Positions 37,657-44,545 of a DNA stretch of 64,000 nt are shown here, one piece after another. Source of the DNA: an uncultured Clostridia bacterium (GTDB lineage: Bacteria > Bacillota > Clostridia > Christensenellales > UBA1242); the NCBI GenBank assembly GCA_944350265.1, contig CALVOG010000004.1:1-64000 (forward strand), written 5' to 3'. Numbering within the stretch: position 1 is the first letter of the stretch; every line of letters starts with the position of its first letter. Position numbers and translations under genes: made by a program. The notes below the pieces were generated by a model, which ran no database searches, was not told the origin of the DNA, and saw only the letters and a list, made by a program, of their open reading frames with translations.

Positions 37657-38037
37657 CTTTTATAGCGCCTAAAAGTCACCAAAAGACGCGTGGGGGATTT
37701 CGATTTCCCCCAGACCCCTTAAAACGACCTACTTTAAAAAAGTAGGCAAATGCAAGCATAGCGTTGTGAGGTGTGTAAGTGTGGCGCTGAAAGAAATGTG
37801 TAAGCGTGGCGTTGAGGGCTAAGAGGATAGATTTTTAGAATGTCTTAACAAGAAGGGAAGTGTCCTTTTAGTTCTACTAAACAAAAATATGCAAACCTTT
37901 GCGTTCCGCTGAAAGTTTTGTGAAAGAATGACGCTGAGGGGCAAAAGGATGCTTTTAGAGTTTCTTAACAAGGTGGGGTTACCCACTTTTTTGCTGTATT
38001 TAATAGAATATGTCAATCTTTGTGTTCCACTTTTTGT
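37657..38037. repeat. Adhesin 3' flank with a duplicated block of about 120 bp
   Basis: First a GTGGGGGATTTCGATTTCCC hairpin segment near 37690. Then two degenerate copies of a ~120-bp block starting near 37798 and 37920 (GTGTAAGCGTGGCGTTGAGG and GTGAAAGAATGACGCTGAGG, both continuing to TCTTAACAAG). A GTGGG/CCCAC hairpin with T6 at 37973-37992 is a terminator. A related block recurs near 52870. Confidence 0.65.
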
Positions 38038-38044
38038 GTGTTAG

Positions 38045-38340
38045 GCATATTTCGCAAGGCAAGGCAGTTATTTGTCATTCTGAGCGTCAGCGAAGAATCT
38101 CGTCGTAGAACGGCTTTCAAAAATTTGAAAACTACCACTTTGAATAGACTGAATGCATAGGTTTGATTTAAAAGAAAGACATATATAGGATAAGAGTTCA
38201 ATATATAAAATGCTTAGCGTTTACTTTGCGCTAAGCGTTTTTTTATGAGGATAAGTTAGACATACGCGGGTGGGAGCTACGACGAGGTTCTTCGCTCCGC
38301 TCAGAATTACAAACAAACTAACTAACAGTCCTAGCAAGCG
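38045..38340. repeat. Dispersed intergenic composite repeat, two facing copies
   Basis: An inverted copy (GTCATTCTGAGCGTCAGCGA, GTCGTAGAACGGCTTTCAAA) and a direct copy (TTAGACATACGCGGGTGGGA, GTTCTTCGCTCCGCTCAGAA) flank the hairpin at 38212. Spurious ORFs with the peptide FVILSGAKN come from this family. Confidence 0.8.
38212..38244 (+). terminator. Terminator-like hairpin, same as after recR
   Basis: GCTTAGCG (38212-38219), TTTACTTTG loop, CGCTAAGC (38229-38236), then T7. Stem and loop are identical to 10797-10821. Confidence 0.75.
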
Positions 38341-38395
38341 ATATTGTGTAACACGCGAAACATTTTTAAAGCTAGTTCGCTTCAAATTCAACCCT

Positions 38396-38422
38396 TTCGA
38401 CAATTTTCTAAAAAATTCGACA
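38396..38422 (+). promoter_or_regulatory. Paired 0A boxes upstream of Spo0A-C gene 1
   Basis: TTCGACA at 38396-38402 and 38416-38422, spaced 20 bp, ending 47 bp before the -35 box at 38470. Confidence 0.6.
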
Positions 38423-38469
38423 AAATTGCAAAATGTTTTGTAAAATATTGCACTTTTTGCTTAAATCAT

Positions 38470-38499
38470 TTGCGCTTTTCCAAAATGTTGTGCTATAAT
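38470..38499 (+). promoter_or_regulatory. Promoter of Spo0A-C gene 1
   Basis: TTGCGC (38470-38475), 18-bp spacer, TATAAT (38494-38499). Confidence 0.6.
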
Positions 38500-38521
38500 G
38501 AAAATAGTTCAGGAGGGGATT

Positions 38522-38911
38522 ATGGAAGACCAGGAACTGAAAACAAAAATTAGGCGCATACTTGTTAAACTCGATTTTCGCATCGACTTAAGTGGCTTTG
38601 ATTACCTTGTCAGCGCTGTTGCCCTCGCCATAAGAGATGAGCGTTATACGAAAAATTTGTGCGAAAAACTTTATCCAAAAGTTGCGGAACTCCACGGAAC
38701 GAGCGCATCGTGTGTTGAAAGGAGCATAAGGAACGCCATTTCAAAAGCTTCAATCAGTAGTGGTTTGAAGAAAATCAACAAAGCCTATGGCGCAATGCTC
38801 ATAACGCCTTATGAGCGCCCAAGCGTTGGCAGGCTGATAAAGGTTTTGGTGGAGGTGTATAACGCCAATCTTATCGGGGATGTGTTGCAAAAACAGGAAT
38901 TAGACGCCTGA
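38522..38911 (+). CDS. Receiver-less Spo0A C-terminal domain protein 1
   Basis: 129 residues that align over nearly their whole length with the DNA-binding domain of Spo0A: GFDYLVSAVALAIRDE, LYPKVAELHGTSASCVER, SIRNAISKA, and a closing helix RPSVGRLIKVLVEVY. The recognition helix keeps the VER-IR pattern of Spo0A (SRVERAIRHAI). There is no phosphoacceptor receiver domain and the ORF starts right at the DNA-binding domain, with AGGAGGGG before ATG 38522. The paired 0A boxes upstream suggest control by Spo0A or by itself. It could act as a constitutive activator or as a competitor of Spo0A; this is inference. Confidence 0.85.
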   Translation: MEDQELKTKIRRILVKLDFRIDLSGFDYLVSAVALAIRDERYTKNLCEKLYPKVAELHGTSASCVERSIRNAISKASISSGLKKINKAYGAMLITPYERPSVGRLIKVLVEVYNANLIGDVLQKQELDA

Positions 38912-38964
38912 GAGTGTAGAGAAACCTTTGATGAAGAGCTTAGCACTATTTCTTATACGGCAAG

Positions 38965-39090
38965 GGCGAATAACGCAAAATAAAGCCTTAACAATAGGGC
39001 GCATAAGACAAAAGTTTAAACAATAAGGCGAATTAAAATAAAGCTTTAACAACGAGGCGCGTTAAAGTAAAAGAATGAGGCGCATTTCAC
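38965..39090 (+). repeat. Degenerate tandem repeat with GGCG-headed units
   Basis: GGCG heads at 38965, 38998, 39027, 39056 and 39079, with TTAA- and AACAA-rich arms (for example AATAAAGCCTTAACAATA, AAATAAAGCTTTAACAACGA). Confidence 0.65.
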
Positions 39091-39129
39091 GCCCCATTTT
39101 ATCCGCGCAAGCCAAGGCGGTTAATTTTT

Positions 39130-39425
39130 TGCGGGCGGGTTGGTATAGCGTATTAAGCGTCACTCCCCTTTCTTGGCTTGTAGTCCTTGCGGTAGAGGCG
39201 ATACTGTGCGCTAAGCGTTTTTTTTTAAGGGGAATCATTAGACGTTCGCGGGCAGTAACGGGTGAATAATCTTTTGTGTAAATAATACAGTTTAACAGGC
39301 GACACATCAAAAAGTGACAGCGTCACCTACGACCATTCTTCGGCTCCGCCCAGAATGACAAATAATTGCCTTGCCTAACGGTAGAGGCGATACTGTCGCC
39401 GTTTGCACCGCAAGGATTACTTGCG
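39130..39425. repeat. Dispersed intergenic composite repeat, copy
   Basis: CGGTAGAGGCGATACTGTGCGC, GCGCTAAGCG with T8, TTAGACGTTCGCGGGCAG, ACAGGCGACACATCAAAAAG and CCAGAATGACAAATAATTGC modules in the same order as in other copies. Confidence 0.75.
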
Positions 39426-39443
39426 TGTTTTGTGTGAAGATTT

Positions 39444-39470
39444 TGTCGAAAAAATTATAATAGTGTCGAA
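39444..39470 (-). promoter_or_regulatory. Paired 0A boxes upstream of Spo0A-C gene 2
   Basis: TGTCGAA at 39444-39450 and 39464-39470, again exactly 20 bp apart, in the opposite orientation to the pair at 38396, and 45 bp before the -35 box at 39516. Confidence 0.6.
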
Positions 39471-39515
39471 TTTTATAAAATATTGAAAAATAAATAAAAA
39501 ACTTTTGCAAATCGT

Positions 39516-39544
39516 TTGGAAATATTTTCTTAATGTGCTATACT
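39516..39544 (+). promoter_or_regulatory. Promoter of Spo0A-C gene 2
   Basis: TTGGAA (39516-39521), 17-bp spacer, extended -10 TGCTATACT with TATACT at 39539-39544. Confidence 0.75.
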
Positions 39545-39550
39545 TTAAAG

Positions 39551-39759
39551 GTAAGCCGAACTTTAATTGCAATTTGAATTACATATTTAAAACCAACATT
39601 TTGTGACGCTTTAAATATGCGGAAAATTTAAGCGCTTAAATTTAACGAAATTTTACAATCTTGTTTTTACCCTCTTCTTTTCGAGGAGATTGTTTTGTTG
39701 GCAAAAATTTGTTTTTTACTAAATTGTAATTAATTGAATGGGCTTTAAAAGGAGTTTTT
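39551..39759 (+). promoter_or_regulatory. Long structured 5' leader of Spo0A-C gene 2
   Basis: About 209 nt between the expected transcript start and the ATG. It holds a perfect 20-bp palindrome AAATTTAAGCGCTTAAATTT (39624-39643) and a hairpin ACAATCT/AGATTGT (39656-39692) with an inner CCTC/GAGG stem and U-rich sequence after it. Candidate cis-regulatory RNA. Confidence 0.4.
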
Positions 39760-40170
39760 ATGAGTGAAGATAAAAAGATGATCAGGGTTGTGCATTACGC
39801 GTTGGCAAAATTGGGTTGCAAGGTGGATAAACTTGGCTTTCGCTACCTAAGTTATGCCGTGATGATTGTGATTAAAAATCCATCTGCCTTGCACAGCCTT
39901 TGCAAGCAGGTTTATCATGTGGTCGCTGACCATTTTGAGGTGAAAAACGCAATGACCGTGCATAGTTCGATTAGAAATATGGTTGACGAGATTTGCGCGT
40001 CAGGCAACTTTTTGATACTTAACGCGATGTTTGGTTTTGACCATTTTAAGAAAAACGACCACATCTCTTGCGGGGAGTTTATTGGGCTAATTGCCATATA
40101 TTACACCCTCGAATACTACAAAAACGACGAATTTTACAAAAGTGGAAAAATGTTTCAGGGCTTGGAATAG
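39760..40170 (+). CDS. Receiver-less Spo0A C-terminal domain protein 2 (diverged)
   Basis: 136 residues, a diverged relative of the protein encoded at 38522: ALAKLGCKVDKLGFRYLSYAV, then VHSSIRNMVDEICASGNF in the recognition-helix position, and CGEFIGLIAIYYTLEY at the end. The VER of the Spo0A recognition helix is VHS here, while the IR is kept, so DNA specificity or binding may be changed. It could heterodimerise with protein 1 or Spo0A. AAAAGGAG precedes the ATG. Confidence 0.7.
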   Translation: MSEDKKMIRVVHYALAKLGCKVDKLGFRYLSYAVMIVIKNPSALHSLCKQVYHVVADHFEVKNAMTVHSSIRNMVDEICASGNFLILNAMFGFDHFKKNDHISCGEFIGLIAIYYTLEYYKNDEFYKSGKMFQGLE

Positions 40171-40568
40171 AAGAGCGATGCGGGATTTCTTAACCACATT
40201 TTAAGCTATAATATTAAATGTTCAAACGAATGGTGAGTTTTATAAGAGCCGGCGTATTTTTCAAAGCAGAAGGTGCGGAATTTTCTTAACCATATCAAAA
40301 CACCTAGAACAACAATATTAATAATAGTGCGCAAACAAATGCGAGAGATGTTCCAAGGTTAAAGTGTGGGGCAATAGTTTTTTATTCAAAAATATGACTA
40401 TGCAAAGTTAGAAATGAAAACAAAAGCTGTTGAAATTTTTTATTCAAAAAAGTTTGGTTAGTGCGGGCGAACAAACATAGTTTAATAATTTTGCCAGCCA
40501 AAACATTTAAGCGACAAAATTATGCACACTTTTCTTGTTTGGAACTATAATGATAATGGAGGCACAAA
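40171..40568 (+). other. Non-coding gap upstream of the Cys-rich microprotein
   Basis: AT-rich. Two related segments (GGATTTCTTAACCACAT near 40183 and GAATTTTCTTAACCATAT near 40272). A TATAAT at 40546-40551 is a possible -10 box for the microprotein; no clear -35 box. No gene. Confidence 0.4.
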
Positions 40569-40733
40569 ATGAAGTATTCAACAAAATACTGTCAGGGCGA
40601 GTGTTTTAATCTTCGTCCGTGTTGTCCACCTCCTTTTTGTCAACCCTATATTCCACCTTGTCCTCCGCCTTGTCAAAAGTGCGACTTAACACTGTTTTTG
40701 ATAGGGTATATGATTGGGCAAAATTGTCGCTAA
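40569..40733 (+). CDS. Cys/Pro-rich 54-residue microprotein
   Basis: ATG 40569 follows an AATGGAGGC Shine-Dalgarno region, and the frame ends at TAA 40731. The product has nine Cys and eight Pro, with CQGEC, RPCCPPPFCQPY and PPCPPPCQKCD blocks, then a hydrophobic LTLFLIGYMIG. A 13-bp perfect terminator follows 8 nt after the stop. No family recognised. The composition resembles small spore-coat or metal-binding proteins, and the neighbouring Spo0A-C genes make a sporulation role plausible. Confidence 0.7.
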   Translation: MKYSTKYCQGECFNLRPCCPPPFCQPYIPPCPPPCQKCDLTLFLIGYMIGQNCR

Positions 40734-40741
40734 CAAATGAT

Positions 40742-40782
40742 AAAAGACTGCAAACTTTAAATTTGCAGTCTTTTAATTTTTT
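40742..40782 (+). terminator. Strong terminator after the microprotein
   Basis: AAAAGACTGCAAA (40742-40754), 7-nt loop, TTTGCAGTCTTTT (40762-40774), AATTTTTT. Confidence 0.9.
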
Positions 40783-41131
40783 GATATGAAAGTTACAGTG
40801 GAGAATGCGTTGCATTGACTATGTTACATTGACTATTATGTGAGTGATGATTTAGTGTTGAACTACTGTAGTGAGGGACAATGCATTTTCTAAGAGGAGA
40901 GATTGGATGCTCGCAGTAATTTTTTGAAAGAAGTGCTTTTTAATATTGATAGGAACGAACTTAACGCCGTATTTCGAAAAACCACACCTTTTGTGGAAAA
41001 TATTTTGCCAAAAAAGTTCCACTCAAGTCCTAGAAAAAACATTTGATTGTTTGTTACATTTGCTCTATAAACAAATATTTTAACTAATTTATCCAAAAAA
41101 CTAACCGAGCTTGAGCTTAGTGGTTTGTTAT
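40783..41131. other. Gap with a possible short gene remnant
   Basis: An open frame from TTG 40903 to TGA 41046 (47 codons, NFLKEVLFNIDRNELNAVF and so on) follows AGAGGAGA but matches nothing I know. It may be a fragment. Nothing else is seen. Confidence 0.25.
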
Positions 41132-41584
41132 TTAAGGAGTTTCTTCTAAATATGGTAAAAGTTTGTCGATGTTTTTCCGCTCAAAATGCAAAAGTTTTTC
41201 GATAAGTTCGTCTAACTCTTTCGACACATTTTTGTGGTCGCTCCTATCTTTCACGCAGGTGACAATCCCCATAAATGTTCCAAAGAGCATAAGTTCGGCG
41301 ATTTTTCGCGAGGAGTTGTCCATCATTGTTGACATATTTATACTTGTCCAAAGGCGCGCTTTTTCGATGAAGTTGTTGTCTTTAAGCCCTTCGATTTTTT
41401 CCGCTTTTGCAAAAGCCTCGCACTCTTTTGCAAGGCAGTTATATTCATCTTGCTCGGTGCTTAGTTCGCTCTTCAATTTTTCGCTTTCCGCCTTTGGGAT
41501 GATGTCCTCAATCGACTGAATGGCGGTGCGTATGTTTTGATAAATTGCGTTTAAGTATTTTGTTATTTTTTCATTTTCTTCCAT
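41132..41584 (-). CDS. Conserved clostridial helical protein of unknown function
   Basis: 150 residues, almost entirely helical. It has the pattern ITKYLNAIYQNIRTAIQSIE, then WTSINMSTMMDNSSRKIAEL and MLFGTFMGIVTCVK, which I recall from a widespread uncharacterised Clostridia family with a ferritin-like bundle look. No metal motif is clear. GAGGT precedes the ATG. Single gene, convergent with the microprotein unit. Confidence 0.65.
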   Translation of the reverse strand: MEENEKITKYLNAIYQNIRTAIQSIEDIIPKAESEKLKSELSTEQDEYNCLAKECEAFAKAEKIEGLKDNNFIEKARLWTSINMSTMMDNSSRKIAELMLFGTFMGIVTCVKDRSDHKNVSKELDELIEKLLHFERKNIDKLLPYLEETP

Positions 41585-41713
41585 TTTTTACCTCTTTTTT
41601 AACTTTTTTTCAAAAAAAATCGTTTTTTTTGCATTATTTTTGTGATTTTTATTTTTATGAAATGAATCGTTAGAAAAATTTCTTGTTGCGACTTAAACTT
41701 ATTATTGCCAAAT

Positions 41714-41720
41714 TTCGACA
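41714..41720 (+). promoter_or_regulatory. Single 0A box upstream of the cyclase-like gene
   Basis: TTCGACA 49 bp before the cyclase-like ATG. Confidence 0.35.
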
Positions 41721-41768
41721 AAATATTCAAAACTTGTGACGTATTAAAAAGATATTTTGAAAAACACT

Positions 41769-43166
41769 ATGGATATGAAAACTTCGACCAAAATATTGTT
41801 AATTTTTAATATTGCACTTCTTATCGCTAATGTTTTTTTAATAAAATACCTCGCTGAGGCGATTGTGCCAACAGAAAGTGGTTTTATCTTAAATTTTTCA
41901 CCTCTTTCGTGGGTGGCGCTTTCAGTTTTGGTGCTGTTTTTTATCTCTTTTTTGGTGCTTTATGTTAAATTTTTGAGAAACCTTCGTCTTTCGAACCTCC
42001 TTTTCTTCTCCACGCTACCACTCACTTTAATTTACGGCACTTTTGTGGCATATATTTCGCAAATTGAGATGCTGGGCGACGTAAATTCGATGTCGATAAG
42101 GGCGCTTCTTAACATAAATTCCTCAAAAAATGTGCAAAATCTTTGGATTGCGCTTGCAACGGTGGCGTATTTGGTGCTTTTGTTCGTGCTTATTTTGCTT
42201 GCGTGTAGACCTCTTCGAAATGTCGAGCGTGCTATAGAAAGGCTGGGCGACGGGCGCGCGAAGATGGATGATTATCGAATAGGTGGGAGCAGGCAGTTTA
42301 GAGAGATTGAACATAGCCTGAATAAGATTAACTATGTGTATAAGGAAAAGGATAACAAACTTAAAATTGCGAACTTAACGGCACAAAAATATTTGCCAAA
42401 GGCGCTTTTAAATTTCCTTGGCAAGAAGGGGATTGAGGATGTGGAAACCGGCAAGGCGGTCTCGCGCGAGGGAACGCTTTTGCACTGCGACCTCAAACCG
42501 AACAAAACGCTCACCTTGGAGGAAAATTTTAACTATATTAATTCCTATCTTAAAGTGGTGGCGCCTTTAATTAAGCGTTACGACGGCTTTGTGGATAAGT
42601 ATTTGGGCGACGGGCTTATTGCGGTGTTTTCAAAAGCGCAAAATGCGGTTGAGTGTTCGCACGCCATTTTAAAAGCGGTTGCGGAGAAAAATAGTAATCA
42701 AAAAAAGACTCTTAACATCGACACAAAGATTAGTATTCATACGGGCGCAATGAGCATTTCGATCGGTTCAGATGAAAAAACTCTGGTGACCTCCTCGCAC
42801 GTGCTTTCGGCGCTGTCGAAGATTGAGGAAGTGAATGACCTTTTGGGTGCGAAACTTCTCTTTTCAAAGAAGACTTTGGAAAATTTCTCTAATAAATTCC
42901 ACTTTGACTATCGCTATGTTGGCGATTTGGAGTTTGAAAAGATGATGATTTCGCTTTACGAGAGTTTAGATTGTTATCAAAAACGGGCGCGCGAAAAACT
43001 TAAAAAGGTTAAGAATGAGTTTGAAAATGGCGTGCGGTTCTATAATGAAAAGCGATATGTTGAAGCGAAAGATATGTTTGAAAAAGTGCTGAAAAAAGTG
43101 CCAGATGACCACGCCTCGTTTGTGTATTTTAATAAATGCACCGAAAAACTCAATGAGGTTGCTTAG
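41769..43166 (+). CDS. Membrane class III cyclase-like protein with degenerate active site and TPR
   Basis: 465 residues: four membrane helices (about 6-25, 47-67, 78-98, 125-145), a HAMP-like segment, then a class III adenylate/guanylate cyclase domain and a C-terminal TPR unit (FYNEKRYVEAKDMFEKVLKK). Both metal Asp are present (LLHCDLK; DKYLGDGLIAVF) with the substrate Lys of VDKYLGD. The Asn/Arg catalytic helix, normally VNxAxR, reads VLSALSK. Activity is therefore doubtful; it may sense or bind nucleotides. ATG 41769 is used; a TTG at 41757 and another ATG at 41775 are also possible. Confidence 0.75.
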   Translation: MDMKTSTKILLIFNIALLIANVFLIKYLAEAIVPTESGFILNFSPLSWVALSVLVLFFISFLVLYVKFLRNLRLSNLLFFSTLPLTLIYGTFVAYISQIEMLGDVNSMSIRALLNINSSKNVQNLWIALATVAYLVLLFVLILLACRPLRNVERAIERLGDGRAKMDDYRIGGSRQFREIEHSLNKINYVYKEKDNKLKIANLTAQKYLPKALLNFLGKKGIEDVETGKAVSREGTLLHCDLKPNKTLTLEENFNYINSYLKVVAPLIKRYDGFVDKYLGDGLIAVFSKAQNAVECSHAILKAVAEKNSNQKKTLNIDTKISIHTGAMSISIGSDEKTLVTSSHVLSALSKIEEVNDLLGAKLLFSKKTLENFSNKFHFDYRYVGDLEFEKMMISLYESLDCYQKRAREKLKKVKNEFENGVRFYNEKRYVEAKDMFEKVLKKVPDDHASFVYFNKCTEKLNEVA

Positions 43167-43223
43167 TCAAATTTATTAAAACCCGTTTCTCATATCTTAA
43201 AGTTTTATTGCATAAAATTAGTT

Positions 43224-43358
43224 ATGGAAAAACAAAAGTTGTATGCGGAAGAATACCGAGTTGTGAGGCAAGGCTATCGCATAAAGTTGAGAATTGTTTT
43301 TCCTCTTTATTTTATCACAACATTTTTTATAGTGCTTATATGTAACCTCTTTTTCTAG
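43224..43358 (+). CDS. Possible 44-residue single-pass membrane protein
   Basis: MEKQKLYAEEYRVVRQGYRI followed by basic residues and the hydrophobic stretch IVFPLYFITTFFIVLICNLF. There is no Shine-Dalgarno sequence, but TAAAAT (43213-43218) ends 5 nt before the ATG, the same geometry as the leaderless genes. It lies between the cyclase-like gene and the SpoIVFB-like gene. No family recognised. Confidence 0.4.
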   Translation: MEKQKLYAEEYRVVRQGYRIKLRIVFPLYFITTFFIVLICNLFF

Positions 43359-43531
43359 TTTTTAAATCATTATTTGTGCTAAAAATATGTAGATGTTGCA
43401 ATGTTGTTAAAACGTTAAAGAGTTTAAAGTAAGTAAATTTTTGATTATGTTTTGAGAATGTTTATATTTAAACAAAATTGCAGTAGCATTATCTTTCGAC
43501 TGTGTGAATGAGAATAGGGCGGGATGCTAAA

Positions 43532-44437
43532 ATGTTCGAAGTTTCAAAAATTGCCAAAAATATAGGCAAAAAATCAAAAAAAAGTGAAAAAAAGCGCAAT
43601 TTTTCAATAAATCCTGTGTTTTTTGTGGTGTTGGTGTGGTTGGCTGTTAATTTTGGTGTGCTATCATTTTTCGGTTATCTTCTTGCAATTTTAATCCACG
43701 AGGTAGGTCATTATTTTGTTGCGAGAGCGCTTGGCTATCATTTGTCCAAATTTTCGCTGTCTCCATATGGCGTGAGTTTATCATATTATGGCGAGGAGAT
43801 TGATGAGAGAGATGATGTTCTTATTGCGCTTGCGGGTCCGCTTTCAAACATTGCTTCCATTCTTTTATGCTATTCACTTTGGTGGGTGTGTCCAGCGACG
43901 TTTAACATATTGGCGCCATTTGCAAGTGTGAGTTTGGTGATTGCACTTTTCAATCTTTTGCCTTGTTATCCTCTTGACGGCGGGCGGGCGTTCATTAATT
44001 TGAGTTCGAAATTTTTGGAGAGAAAAAAGGCTGTTAGGCTGACCTATGTTTTCAATCTTTTGTTCGCAATTTTCTTCTTTGTGATTTTTATCGTTTTATG
44101 CTTTGTGGATTTTAATCCTACCTATCTTCTGTTTGCCGTATTCCTTATTTTGGGGTTATTAGATTTAAGTTTTTTAAGTCAATACGAGCGCATTTCGATT
44201 TACGAAAAAAGGACGAAATCTTTTTCAAAGCCAAGGGTTTTTGTGGTGGATGAAAACATCACTTTGAAGGAACTTTTAAGGCGGGTGAGAAAAAACAGGA
44301 CAACTGTTTTCGTCCTTATTTTGAAAAATGGCAAGTGCATTTTTTTAAGTGATGAGACGGTCCTAAGAATTGCGCTGAAAGTTGATATAAACACAAAAAT
44401 AGGTGAATTATATCAAAAAAATGCAAAAAAATCGTAA
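43532..44437 (+). CDS. SpoIVFB-like intramembrane metalloprotease
   Basis: M50 (site-2) protease. 301 residues: zinc motif HEVGH at 56-60, third ligand region NLLPCYPLDGGR with Asp149, about six membrane helices, and a cytosolic C-terminal domain (about 225-301) in the position of the SpoIVFB CBS domain. SpoIVFB releases pro-sigma-K in the mother cell. No SpoIVFA partner is adjacent. ATG 43532 follows a GGGCGGG stretch; ATG 43508 is possible. Its stop codon lies within the terminator stem shared with pyk. Confidence 0.82.
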   Translation: MFEVSKIAKNIGKKSKKSEKKRNFSINPVFFVVLVWLAVNFGVLSFFGYLLAILIHEVGHYFVARALGYHLSKFSLSPYGVSLSYYGEEIDERDDVLIALAGPLSNIASILLCYSLWWVCPATFNILAPFASVSLVIALFNLLPCYPLDGGRAFINLSSKFLERKKAVRLTYVFNLLFAIFFFVIFIVLCFVDFNPTYLLFAVFLILGLLDLSFLSQYERISIYEKRTKSFSKPRVFVVDENITLKELLRRVRKNRTTVFVLILKNGKCIFLSDETVLRIALKVDINTKIGELYQKNAKKS

Positions 44438-44461
44438 AAAAATGCACTTTTTACGATTTTT
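44427..44461. terminator. Bidirectional terminator between the spoIVFB-like gene and pyk
   Basis: AAAAATCGTAAAAA (44427-44440), 7-nt loop, TTTTTACGATTTTT (44448-44461). Confidence 0.75.
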
Positions 44462-44545
44462 GTTGCTTATTTTACTTTATTTACAATTTTTCGTTACTTA
44501 TTTTACAATTTTTCGTGCCATTTAACTTTATACTTTTTTAGTTGT

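Noticed and set aside
4289..38403. Short ORFs encoding peptides such as FVILSGAKN (near 4289, 38221, 52329)
   Set aside because: They are translations of the dispersed repeat module, a well-known source of spurious proteins.
40218..40289. 23-codon ORF with TATAAT 5 nt upstream
   Set aside because: No -35 box, overlaps a local direct repeat, too short to support.
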